Assembly: GCF_011752065.1 (NCBI RefSeq)
Contig: NZ_JAAIJY010000008.1
Location: 1-64,000, forward strand
DNA length: 64,000 bases
Reading direction: 5' to 3'
Source of the DNA: Actinomyces sp. ZJ308
GTDB taxonomy: Bacteria; Actinomycetota; Actinomycetes; Actinomycetales; Actinomycetaceae
The notes beneath the pieces are model-generated. The model worked only from the letters and a program-made list of their open reading frames with translations, did no database searches and had not been told where the DNA came from. Of this stretch, positions 54,701 through 63,076 are shown piece after piece; the first letter of the stretch is position 1; every line of letters begins with the position of its first letter. The position numbers were made by a program, and so were the translations under genes.

Positions 54701-57700
54701 GCCGAGCACAACTCCGCGCCCTCTCCGCGCAACCTGGAGGCCCGCACCCTGGCCGGCTCGGCCACGAACATCACCGTGCCGCTGGACGGCATCGACCCCG
54801 ACGGCGACTCGGTGAGCCTGGTGGGCCTCAACCAGGCCCCCTCCCTGGGCTCGGTGGAGGTCAACTCCTCGTGGCTGACCTACAAGCCCTCCGAGGGCGC
54901 CACCGGCACCGACACCTTCACCTACGTCGTCGAGGACCGCTTCGGCGCCCAGTCCACCGGCACGGTCCGTGTGGGCGTCGCCCAGGCCTCCCCGGTCAAC
55001 GTGGCCCCGGTGGCCACCGACGACCTGGTCGTGGCCAAGCCCGGACGCACCGTGGCCGTGGACGTCCTGTCCAACGACCTGGACACCGACGGCGACACCC
55101 TGTCCCTGGAGGGCGACCCGGTCTCCAGCGACCCGTCGCTGGGCGTGTCCACCCGCGCCGGCCGTCTGGTGCTCAACCTGCCGGACAAGGAGGGCAACCA
55201 CTCGGTGACCTACACCGTCTCCGACGGGCGCGGCGGCACCGACACGGGCACCGTCACCGTTCAGGTCTCCAGCAACGCGCCCCTGGCCAACCCGGTGGGT
55301 GTGGACGACTACGTGACCGTCGACCAGGTCGACGCCAACGGCCGGGTGACCATCCCGGTCCTGGACAACGACAAGGACACCGACGGCTCGCCGTGGGACC
55401 TCAAGCTCTCCTCCTCCGACCCCGACGTCGAGGTGGGCGAGGACTCCCTGAGCCTCACGGTGGGCGAGACCCAGCGGCTCGTGCTCTACACGATCACCGA
55501 CGCCGACGGGCTGACCGGTCACGCCGTCGTCGTGGTCCCGGCCCGATCCGCCCTGCGGCCGCGCATCAACCCCTCGGCCGTGCCCGCCCACGTGCCCGCG
55601 GACAAGACCACGGACATCAACCTGTCCTCCTACATCCTCACCCGTGAGGGCACCAAGCCCGTCATCACGGACGCCTCCTCGATCCACATGGCCAAGGGCA
55701 CCAAGGACGCCAAGACCGCATCGAACGGGTCGGCGCTATCCTTCACGCCGGAGTCGGGCTTCACCGGTCAGACCTCGGTGACCTTCACCGTGGCCGACGG
55801 CACCGGATCGGACGCCCTGAGCTCCACGCTCACGCTGCCCATCGTCGTGGACTCCTCGTCGAACAAGCCGCCGACCTTCACCCCCACCGAGGTGACGGTG
55901 GCGCCCGGCGAGGGGGCCGTCACGGCCAACCTGGCGGCCATGACCACCGACCCCGACCCGAGCGACAAGATCTCCTTCCAGGCCGGTCCCGCCCCCGCGG
56001 GCTTCGACATCTCCCTGAGCGGCTCGACGCTGTCCGTCAAGGCCGCCGACAAGGCCTCCGAGGGCACCACCGGCTCCATCCCGATCACGGTCTCCGACGG
56101 CGTCAACCCGCCGGTCAGCGCCTCCCTGCCCGTACGGGTGAGCGCCTCCAACAAGCCGCTCATGACGACGGCTCCGATCAACCTGGAGTCCCGCAACGGC
56201 GAGGCGGTGAGCGCCGACGTGTCCACGGCGGTGAGCAACCCCTTCCCGGACAAGCCGATCACCCTGTCCGGCACTCCGACGATCACCTCCGGCGAGGGCA
56301 CGGTGAGCGTCTCCGGCACCACCGTCACCATCACCCCGAACGCCGGCTTCCACGGCACCATCACGGCCCAGTACAAGGTGCTGGACTCCACCGGCTCCGA
56401 GTCGCGGGCCGTCACCGGCACGATCACCGTGCAGGTCGGCGGCGTGGCTCCCGCCGCCCCCTCCGGGGTGAACGTGGCACCCGTGGGCGCCGACTCGGCA
56501 CGCGTGTCCTGGACCGACGGCTCCGCCAACGGCTCCCCCATCACCGGCTACAAGGTGAGTGTCAACGGCGCCGAGCAGACCTGCACGACCTCGAGCTGTC
56601 TCATCAGCAACCTGACGCCCGGCCAGACCTACAGCATCCAGGTGGTGGCCACCAACAAGTACGGCGACTCCGCGGCCGCGACGGTTCCCTACCAGCACAA
56701 CGCCACGGCCAAGACACCGGCCGCGCCCACGCTGACGGCCGACTCCGGGAGGGTCACCGCCGCCTGGACCGAGGTCGCCGACCCCTTCGGGGGCACGACG
56801 ACCTATGACGTGCGCCTGTCGGACGGGACGATGCTCACGGGCCTGTCCGGGTCGTCGGCGTCCTTCGACGTCTCCCCGGGACGGGCGTACACCGCTCAGG
56901 TGCGCGCCCGGTCGAGCCAGGGGACGGTCTCGGAGTGGTCCTCCCCGTCCAACGCGGTGACACCCTTCGGGGAGCCCGGCGTCCCCGGCACCCCCGTCAT
57001 CACCCCCAGCGGGGACACCGTCACGGTCAGCTGGCAGGCGGCCAACGGCAACGGCAGCCCCGTGAGCTACACGCTGCACTACTCCAACGGGAACACGAGC
57101 GACTCCAAGAACGTCGGAGGCGCCACCTCCACCACGGTCTCGATCTCCCGCGGAACCTGGACCTTCTGGGTCGAGGCCGACAACGGTCACGGGTCCAAGG
57201 CCTCGGCCCAGGCCAGCTACACCTACAAGCCGACCCCGCTGACCCCCTCGACCCCCGCAGTCAGGGCCACCGGCAACAGCGGCGAGCTGGCCGTGAGTGC
57301 CTCGCCCCGAGCCGGCAACGGATGGAGCGTGGGCGACCTGACGGTGGAGTACTCCGTCGACCAGGTCAACTGGACCACCTCCTCGACCATCCGGGGCCTG
57401 ACCGACGGGCGGGCCTACACGGTCTACGCCCGGGTCAACGGCGGCGGACAGTACTCCGACGTCGTCGCCTCCTCCCCGGTGGCGCCCTACGGCCCGCCGT
57501 CGGCGCCCTCGGTCAGCTGCGAGCTCGGCGGCAAGAAGCAGAAGAGGGCCGTGTGCTCCTGGACCCCAGGAGCCAACAACGGCGCCGGTACCAGCTACGA
57601 GCAGAGCGACGACGGTGGCCAGACCGTGGAGAGCATCGAGGTCGGGGAGACCTACGACAAGAAGCTCAAGGCCGGCCATGCCGTGACCTGGTGCGTGCGC

Positions 57701-58075
57701 GCCAGGACCAACGCCGGCACCTCGGAGTGGGGCTGCGACACCGTCGCCAGGCCGCCCGAGCAGGACGACGACGATGACGACGATGACGACAACAACCGGG
57801 CCGTCCCGGTCGGCACCAAGCAGCAGTTCTACGTGGACTACACCCAGACCTGCCGTCCCTTCGGCCCCTGGGGCACCTGCTACCAGATGGTCTTCGACAT
57901 CACCGGCAACCCCAACAGCACCGTGTCCTGCGGCTACTGGTACTGGGACACCTGGAACTGGCAGCCCGCCTGGAACGAGGAGGAGATCAGCCTCGATAAG
58001 AACGGTTACGCCCGGCACAAGTTCCCCCACCGGACACCGAACTGGGACCAGTCCATCACCTGCTCCCAGCAGTAA
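51779..58075 (+). CDS. Giant membrane-anchored Ig-like/FN3 surface protein (PFNA 'fn3')
   Basis: 2098 aa, GTG start overlapping the upstream stop. Disordered basic N-terminus 1-112 (cytoplasmic), one TM about 113-133, propeller-like extracellular region about 135-480 (starts HLNDGGVWVTSTSNHLVARLN). About eleven tandem Ig/cadherin-like domains 497-1555 recur with the pattern V-x-DD-x-V-x7-V-L-x-ND-x-DPDGD. Five FN3 domains lie at about 1558-1990, then an Asp9 tract and a Trp/Cys-rich C-terminal domain (FGPWGTCYQMVF, YWYWDTWNWQPAW). It matches the FN3 gene of the bifidobacterial PFNA cluster in position and design. Probable adhesion or envelope-sensing scaffold. Confidence 0.9.
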   Translation: MTTSRNDFEAPDEPSGGIDSAATASGAGDGGSSRSSSSTAQTDQSAADRPGLLARAASALRPRKRARTSTGSASHDAQEMGSGLTSGTTTSRLAATFRIPQSRAQRQRLRKRLSSLAAVVCVAALGTAAWLHEGVAQADLHLNDGGVWVTSTSNHLVARLNYPSREVDGTIRTSSSSFDVTQNAEDVLVPDSGDASVSSVDPSQVSFSGRTQLTKGVTIAQGGDRVIAIDKVQGTIRAAKTKSAGSLTAAAPVVTGMPDVVAVVGKDGDIHAASATSKSLVSLEADDKDWEEATNTSLTLTSGTDLAITAVGDKPVVLERSTGILHLPEGKTVNLDASGLALQQPGPEADSVLVASRTELISVPLDGGKVTRTPSSKEDPAPEGVPAQPVRLGKCVYAAWSGSGQFVRSCSGLFSGDTDTVHDDKLASSSAPIFRVNRDAIVLNDLETGSVWLPNEDLVLIDDWTDKTAQTDDSADQKDDSANTSESQTPPERTEENHAPKAVDDSFGVRPGRSALLPVLANDSDPDGDVLTATPQDDGGSLAATKAQGGLALRMDIPENGPTSYSVPYTADDGRGMSDSAVATVDVHGWDVNGAPNQITTPTLTVAEGASGSLDVMGHWLDPDGDDLYLVSAQGEGLDTKVSNEGTVTVRELGAGTGTRDLTVTVSDGRETTSGVVKVDVQPAQSAKPIANADHVRVVAGTKAVVSPLDNDTSPSGGTLRLAAVQEAPAGTSIDVDQQAGVFTFSTDASAQAQTYYLTYDVMDGANTAQGIVRVDVTPKADATVPPEVENDTALLRNGGSTTIAPLNNDFDPSGGILVLQSVSAPPDSGVTVTVVDHSLLQITAASTVPANLTVDYTVTNGTSSATGKVAIVPVTQSQPQPPVVTDDTAVVRAGDVVTASVLDNDSSPSGLNLSVDSQVSLVGDELGTAWVSEDTVRFRAGNQPGRTSYAYTVKDDQGQTASGVLTVEVRAQDAEHNSAPSPRNLEARTLAGSATNITVPLDGIDPDGDSVSLVGLNQAPSLGSVEVNSSWLTYKPSEGATGTDTFTYVVEDRFGAQSTGTVRVGVAQASPVNVAPVATDDLVVAKPGRTVAVDVLSNDLDTDGDTLSLEGDPVSSDPSLGVSTRAGRLVLNLPDKEGNHSVTYTVSDGRGGTDTGTVTVQVSSNAPLANPVGVDDYVTVDQVDANGRVTIPVLDNDKDTDGSPWDLKLSSSDPDVEVGEDSLSLTVGETQRLVLYTITDADGLTGHAVVVVPARSALRPRINPSAVPAHVPADKTTDINLSSYILTREGTKPVITDASSIHMAKGTKDAKTASNGSALSFTPESGFTGQTSVTFTVADGTGSDALSSTLTLPIVVDSSSNKPPTFTPTEVTVAPGEGAVTANLAAMTTDPDPSDKISFQAGPAPAGFDISLSGSTLSVKAADKASEGTTGSIPITVSDGVNPPVSASLPVRVSASNKPLMTTAPINLESRNGEAVSADVSTAVSNPFPDKPITLSGTPTITSGEGTVSVSGTTVTITPNAGFHGTITAQYKVLDSTGSESRAVTGTITVQVGGVAPAAPSGVNVAPVGADSARVSWTDGSANGSPITGYKVSVNGAEQTCTTSSCLISNLTPGQTYSIQVVATNKYGDSAAATVPYQHNATAKTPAAPTLTADSGRVTAAWTEVADPFGGTTTYDVRLSDGTMLTGLSGSSASFDVSPGRAYTAQVRARSSQGTVSEWSSPSNAVTPFGEPGVPGTPVITPSGDTVTVSWQAANGNGSPVSYTLHYSNGNTSDSKNVGGATSTTVSISRGTWTFWVEADNGHGSKASAQASYTYKPTPLTPSTPAVRATGNSGELAVSASPRAGNGWSVGDLTVEYSVDQVNWTTSSTIRGLTDGRAYTVYARVNGGGQYSDVVASSPVAPYGPPSAPSVSCELGGKKQKRAVCSWTPGANNGAGTSYEQSDDGGQTVESIEVGETYDKKLKAGHAVTWCVRARTNAGTSEWGCDTVARPPEQDDDDDDDDDNNRAVPVGTKQQFYVDYTQTCRPFGPWGTCYQMVFDITGNPNSTVSCGYWYWDTWNWQPAWNEEEISLDKNGYARHKFPHRTPNWDQSITCSQQ

Positions 58076-58155
58076 CCGGATCATTAACCGGATCGATGCC
58101 CGGTACGCAACAAGTCACACACTCACATCTCTCCACCCGAAGGATCATTGATTCC

Positions 58156-59121
58156 ATGCCGATGACCCCCGAGAACGCGACATGGTTCGCTGACGCCTTC
58201 TCCACCATTGTCAACAACGTCGGTCAGGCGCTGCTCGACAAGGAAGACGTGATCAAGCTGGCCCTGACCACCATGCTCTCCGAGGGCCACCTCCTGCTCG
58301 AGGACGCCCCCGGCACCGGCAAGACCGCCCTGGCCCGGGCCCTGGCGGCCTCGGTGCAGGGAACGCACTCCCGCATCCAGTTCACCCCCGACCTGCTGCC
58401 CAGCGACATCACGGGCGTGACGATCTACGACCAGAAGACCGGCTCATGGGACTTCCACGCCGGCCCGATCTTCTCCTCGATCGTCCTGGCCGACGAGATC
58501 AACCGGGCCAGCCCCAAGACCCAGTCGGCCCTCCTGGAGGTCATGGAGGAGTCCCAGGTGACGGTCGACGGCGTGCGCCACACGACCGAGCGGCCTTTCA
58601 TGGTCATCGCCACCCAGAACCCCATCGAGCAGGCCGGCACCTACCGCCTGCCCGAGGCCCAGCTCGACCGCTTCCTCATGAAGGCCTCCGTGGGCTACCC
58701 CAACCGGGAGGCGCTCACTCGGATCCTGTCCAGCTCGGCCCACCCGGACCGCTCCAAGAACCTGTCCGCAGTGGTGGCCTCCTCCGTCGTGGCCTCCATG
58801 GCCGACCTGGCCGCCACCAACCACATCGAGAACTCGGTGCTGGACTACATCGGCGCCCTGGTCGAGGCCACGCGCGCCGCCGAGGAGACCCGCATGGGCG
58901 TGTCCACCCGTGGCGCCATCGGCATGGCCCGGGCCGCCCGCGTGTGGGCCGCCGCGCAGGGTCGCAGCTTCGTCCTGCCCGACGACATCAAGGACCTGGC
59001 CGAGGTCGTGTGGGCCCACCGTCTGGTCATGGATCCCGACGCCGAGTTCACCGGCGCCACCGCCTCCGGCGTCATCACCGCCGCCCTGGCCCAGGTTCCC
59101 GCACCCACGAGCCGCGATTGA
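58156..59121 (+). CDS. MoxR-family AAA+ ATPase
   Basis: 321 aa from the ATG at 58156 (AAGGA a little far upstream; ATG at 58162 also possible). Walker A EDAPGTGKTALARA, Walker B IVLADEINRASPKTQSALLEVMEE, sensor 1 ATQNPIEQAGTYRLPEAQLDRF, and C-terminal lid with STRGAIGMARAARVWAA. MoxR proteins are chaperone-like ATPases encoded next to DUF58 partners, as here. It is the 'aaa-atp' member of the PFNA set. The 80-nt gap to the FN3 gene contains no terminator hairpin. Confidence 0.95.
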   Translation: MPMTPENATWFADAFSTIVNNVGQALLDKEDVIKLALTTMLSEGHLLLEDAPGTGKTALARALAASVQGTHSRIQFTPDLLPSDITGVTIYDQKTGSWDFHAGPIFSSIVLADEINRASPKTQSALLEVMEESQVTVDGVRHTTERPFMVIATQNPIEQAGTYRLPEAQLDRFLMKASVGYPNREALTRILSSSAHPDRSKNLSAVVASSVVASMADLAATNHIENSVLDYIGALVEATRAAEETRMGVSTRGAIGMARAARVWAAAQGRSFVLPDDIKDLAEVVWAHRLVMDPDAEFTGATASGVITAALAQVPAPTSRD

Positions 59122-59126
59122 GCCGC

Positions 59127-60491
59127 ATGCCGCCTCGTACGACGTCGCCGACCCCTGCCCGCCAGGCCCGCCCGGGACCCGCGGGCCGGGCCGGCGCATC
59201 CTCCCCGAAGTCCTCGGCGGCGTCCGCCTCCGCGGTCTCCCCGGCATCCGCCGCGTCGTCGGCCTCCGCGAGCGCGGCCCTGACCGCCAGGCCGGCGAGG
59301 TCTCGGCTGATCGACGCCGTCGCCGCGGTGCTGCGTCCGCTGCGCTGGCTGCTGCACACCATCACCCCGATCGGATGGGGCTGCCTGGTACTGCTCGTGG
59401 CCTGCGGGCTGACCGGTGCCGTCATGGGCTGGCAGGAGGCATGGAGCGCCGCGATCGTCGTCGGCATCGTCGTGGTGAGCGCCTGGCTGTGGCTCGTCCC
59501 CCGCGGCGGCTACTCGGTCAGCCACAACCTGCTTGAGCCCCGCGTCACCGTGGGCGACCACGCCCTCATCCGCCTGACCGTCACCAACCCGCGCCCCCGG
59601 CCGCTGCTGCCCTCGCGCATGGAGATGCCGGTGGGGCCGGGACGCGCCGTCTTCGTCGTCCCCACCCTGACTCCTCGGGCCGTCCACGAGCGCGGCTTCG
59701 TCCTGCCCACGCAGCGTCGCGGCATCGTCACCGTGGGCCCGGTCCTGGCGGTCCAGCGCGACCCGGTGGGGCTGCTCCAGCGCGAGCGCTCCCTGACCAC
59801 GCCGCAGCACATCCACATCCACCCGCGCACCCTGCGCCTGGGGACGGTCCTGCACGGCGTGCTGCGGGACATCGAGGGCGCCGTCACCCAGGACCTGTCC
59901 AGCTCCGACGTGGCCTTCCACGCGCTGCGCGACTACGTCCCCGGCGACGACCGGCGCAACGTCCACTGGCGCACCACCGCGCGCACCGGCAGGCTCATGG
60001 TGCGTCAGTTCGAGGAGACGCGCCGCTCCAGCCTGCTCGTCCTGCTGTCCACGCGCCAGGACGACTACGCCGGCGAGGAGGACTTCGAGACCGCGGTGTC
60101 CATTGCCTGCTCCCTGACCATGGACGCGATCCAGGACGGGCGCGAGGTCCGTTTCATCACCCAGATCGGGGCCCTGCCCACCTCCTCCTCCCTGCGGATG
60201 CTGGACACGTCCTGCCTGCTGAGCACCGGGGAGGACGATGTCAGCTGCGACCTCCTGGTGCGACACGCCTGTACGGCGCACCCCGAGGCCTCTATCGTCG
60301 TCCTTGTCACCGGTCAGCAGGTCGACCGCGCCACCCTGGCCCGGGCTCGCGGCCTCGCCCCCCTGTCCATGGTGGCCGTCACGCTGCGCGCCGGTCAGCA
60401 GGGGCTGTCGCGCCACCACGCCGGAACGATGCCGGTCGTGGACATGGACCGTCTTGAGCAGCTTCCCACCGCCCTGAGGCGAGCACTATGA
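59127..60491 (+). CDS. DUF58 domain-containing membrane protein
   Basis: 454 aa from the ATG at 59127; a TTG at 59118 overlapping the MoxR stop (TTGA) is an alternative. Ser/Ala-rich N-terminus (1-60), two membrane helices about 75-120 (GWGCLVLLVACGLTG, AAIVVGIVVVSAWLWLV), beta-rich region, then the DUF58/vWA-like signature FHALRDYVPGDDRRNVHWRT and MVRQFEETRRSSLLVLLS. Typical MoxR partner. Ends as ATGA with the transglutaminase-like gene. Confidence 0.9.
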   Translation: MPPRTTSPTPARQARPGPAGRAGASSPKSSAASASAVSPASAASSASASAALTARPARSRLIDAVAAVLRPLRWLLHTITPIGWGCLVLLVACGLTGAVMGWQEAWSAAIVVGIVVVSAWLWLVPRGGYSVSHNLLEPRVTVGDHALIRLTVTNPRPRPLLPSRMEMPVGPGRAVFVVPTLTPRAVHERGFVLPTQRRGIVTVGPVLAVQRDPVGLLQRERSLTTPQHIHIHPRTLRLGTVLHGVLRDIEGAVTQDLSSSDVAFHALRDYVPGDDRRNVHWRTTARTGRLMVRQFEETRRSSLLVLLSTRQDDYAGEEDFETAVSIACSLTMDAIQDGREVRFITQIGALPTSSSLRMLDTSCLLSTGEDDVSCDLLVRHACTAHPEASIVVLVTGQQVDRATLARARGLAPLSMVAVTLRAGQQGLSRHHAGTMPVVDMDRLEQLPTALRRAL

Positions 60492-63076
60492 CCCCCTCGA
60501 CGACCTCCACCACCTTGCCCCCGCGGACCGCGGACTCTCCGCTCTCCGGCTCCCCCGCCGGGGCGCCGTCCCCGGCCGAGGCCCCCTCGCGCGGCACGGG
60601 GGCGTCCTCCGCGCGCTCGCCCGAGCCGGCCCCCTCGACGTCGACGACGTCGACGACGTCGTCGCGCACACGCAGCCTCTACAGCACTGAGACGACTCGC
60701 CCGGCCCGGTCGATCACCGGCGCCGGCCCGCTCCTGTCGCGTCCGTCGCGGCCGGCGCTCTCCACTCGCCGCTTCCTGCCCCCCAGGCGAGGCGCCAAGC
60801 CGCCCACAACGGCGGTGGCCGCCCTTGAGCTGACTCTCATGGCCGGGATCATCGCCGTCGGCGCAGTCCCCTTCCTACCGGTCTTCGCCTCCGTGGTCGG
60901 CTGCCTGGCCGTGGGCTACGGGGCTCTCATCGGGACCCTGACCGCGCTGGCCTGCTCGCGCCTGCGCCTGTCGGTGCTGCCGAGCATGGCCGCCCTGGCG
61001 CTGGTGCACGTCCTGGTGGCCCCGTGGCTGCTGACCGACGTCGGCTCCGGGCTCACAGCGGTCAAGACCGTTCTGGCCTCCACGGTCACCGTGTGGCGTG
61101 ACGCCCTGACCGTGCCGATGCCGCTGAGCTCCTTCAGCGGGATGACGGTGTTGCCGTGGCTGACCGGACTGGTCGTCTCGGCCCTGGCGACCCGTCTCAT
61201 TCTGGCGGGCCGTGAGGTCCTGGCCGGTCTGACCCTGGTCCTGCTGCCCGTGGTCGGTATCGGCTGGGGCGGGCAGGAGACCGTGCGCCCCACCGCGCTG
61301 GGCATCCTGTTCACCATCGGAGTCCTGGCCCTGTGGACCTGCGGCTCCCTGCGACAGCGGCGCAGCCACGTCATCGAGGCACTGGACCTGAGCTCCTACT
61401 CCACGACCTCGGGGACCACCAGCGCCCGCTCCACCGGTGACCTGGGCCGGGCGGCCCTGCGCGGCGCCGTCATCGCGGCCGTGCTGCTCCTCGTCACCTC
61501 CCTGGCGGCCATGGCCTTCACCCCCACCGCCCCCGTCTCCCGGACGGTGGTGCGCGACCTGTTCCAGCCGCCGCTGGACCTGACCGAGTACGCCAGCCCG
61601 CTGTCGCTGGTGCGCACCCTGGAGACCGACAAGGCCCACACCCGGCTCATGAAGCCCACCAACCTGCCCTCGGGCGGACGCATCCGCATCGCGGCCATGG
61701 ACTCCTACGACGGCCTGTCCGCCCACATCGGGCAGAACGAGAACGGGCAGTCGCGCTTCGAACGCATCGGCGACAAGACCCAGCTGACGGCGAGCCGGCT
61801 CGACGGGCGCAAGCAGACCTCCTCCCTGACGATCGAGGACTACAGCTTCCCCTGGGTCCCCACCATGCCCGAGACGATTCGTATCGAGTCCTCCGGCCCA
61901 CGTCAGTCCGCCCTGCGCGAGGGCATGTACTACGACAAGTTCTCCTCCACCGGGATCGCCACCAGCGGCCTGGCCGAGGGCGACGTCCTCACCGAGCGGG
62001 TCGCCCCCTACACCCCTCCCTCCGAGGCCACTCTCAACAAGGCCTCCCTGGCTCAGACCGCACTGGGGCCGATCGACCAGGTGCCGCCGTCGGTGGCCTC
62101 CCTGGCCAAGGAGATCGTCGGGGCGGAGTCCAACCCCATCGCTCAGATCCGTGCCCTCCAGCAGCGCCTGCGCACGAGCTACTACTCCGACGGAACCCAG
62201 AGCCCCTCCCAGCCGGGGCACGGGGCCGCCCGTATCGCCTCGATGGTGGAGGCCGACTCCCTCATCGGCGACGACGAGCAGTACTCGGTCCTCATGATGC
62301 TCATGTGCCGCTCGCTCAACATCCCGGCCCGCGTGGTCATGGGCTTCGACCCGGCCACCGACGGCGATGCCAAGACCGTCACCGGTGAGGACGTCAAGGC
62401 CTGGGTGGAGATCCCCTTCGAGGGACTGGGATGGGTGTCCTTCGACGTGACCCCGGACCGCGACCAGGTTCCTCAGCAGCAGACCACCCAGAAGGTCTCC
62501 AACCCCGAGCCCAACGTCCTCCAGCCCCCGCTGCCCAACGAGGACCCGGCCCAGCTGCCCCCCAACTACGAGGACCCCCAGCGCGACGACCCCGAGGACG
62601 ACGACAAGGGCGGCCTGCCGACCGCGGTCATCGTCGTCGGCGGCTCCATCCTGGGGATCGCGGCGATCGTGGGCTCCGTCCTGGGCTGGAAGGCCTGGAG
62701 ACGCAGTCGCCGGCGCGGCCGCACCGGCGTCGGCAAGGCCCTGGGGGCCTGGGAGGAGATCCTCGATCGAGCCCGCGACCTGGGACGCGTCCCCGGCTGG
62801 GGGGCCACGCGGCGCGAGGCGGCCGAGCAGCTGGCTCCGCACTTCCCGCAGGCCGACCTGCCCCGTTTCGCCGGAGCAGTCGACACCCAGGTCTTCAGCT
62901 CCGGGGAGCCCGCGTCGTACGCTCTAGGGGAGTTGTGGGATTCCTCAGACGCGATTGTCCGCTCCATGGGTGCGCAGCGCTCGCGTCTGGGACGGGCCAT
63001 GGCCCGCCTGTCCCCACGCTCCCTTGTCCATCCCGCCGGGAGGCGGTCACGTCGACCCAGGAGGTTGCGGTCATGA
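60488..63076 (+). CDS. Transglutaminase-like membrane protein with altered catalytic triad
   Basis: 862 aa. Low-complexity Ser/Thr/Pro N-terminus with a run of Thr/Ser codons (1-95), about seven membrane helices (about 115-345), an external domain with a transglutaminase core about 540-660, one TM (about 715-735) and a cytoplasmic C-terminus; the TgpA/DUF3488 layout. Core alignment: GDDEQYSVLMML has Asp596 where the nucleophilic Cys should be, KAWVE has Lys637 in place of His, FDVTPD keeps Asp653. Cysteine-protease or transglutaminase chemistry is therefore unlikely. Coupled by ATGA to both neighbours. Confidence 0.88.
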   Translation: MTPSTTSTTLPPRTADSPLSGSPAGAPSPAEAPSRGTGASSARSPEPAPSTSTTSTTSSRTRSLYSTETTRPARSITGAGPLLSRPSRPALSTRRFLPPRRGAKPPTTAVAALELTLMAGIIAVGAVPFLPVFASVVGCLAVGYGALIGTLTALACSRLRLSVLPSMAALALVHVLVAPWLLTDVGSGLTAVKTVLASTVTVWRDALTVPMPLSSFSGMTVLPWLTGLVVSALATRLILAGREVLAGLTLVLLPVVGIGWGGQETVRPTALGILFTIGVLALWTCGSLRQRRSHVIEALDLSSYSTTSGTTSARSTGDLGRAALRGAVIAAVLLLVTSLAAMAFTPTAPVSRTVVRDLFQPPLDLTEYASPLSLVRTLETDKAHTRLMKPTNLPSGGRIRIAAMDSYDGLSAHIGQNENGQSRFERIGDKTQLTASRLDGRKQTSSLTIEDYSFPWVPTMPETIRIESSGPRQSALREGMYYDKFSSTGIATSGLAEGDVLTERVAPYTPPSEATLNKASLAQTALGPIDQVPPSVASLAKEIVGAESNPIAQIRALQQRLRTSYYSDGTQSPSQPGHGAARIASMVEADSLIGDDEQYSVLMMLMCRSLNIPARVVMGFDPATDGDAKTVTGEDVKAWVEIPFEGLGWVSFDVTPDRDQVPQQQTTQKVSNPEPNVLQPPLPNEDPAQLPPNYEDPQRDDPEDDDKGGLPTAVIVVGGSILGIAAIVGSVLGWKAWRRSRRRGRTGVGKALGAWEEILDRARDLGRVPGWGATRREAAEQLAPHFPQADLPRFAGAVDTQVFSSGEPASYALGELWDSSDAIVRSMGAQRSRLGRAMARLSPRSLVHPAGRRSRRPRRLRS

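Noticed and set aside
52682-55687. 1001-codon open frame on the minus strand inside the FN3 giant gene
   Set aside because: Gly/Val/Asp/His-rich translation with no domain, no RBS, and exact antisense phase to a well-supported gene; a GC-driven shadow.
53267-57760. Regularly repeated DNA segments that might look like a CRISPR-type or minisatellite array
   Set aside because: The periodicity comes from repeated Ig and FN3 domains (about 85-100 codons) in one open frame; no short identical repeats with spacers.
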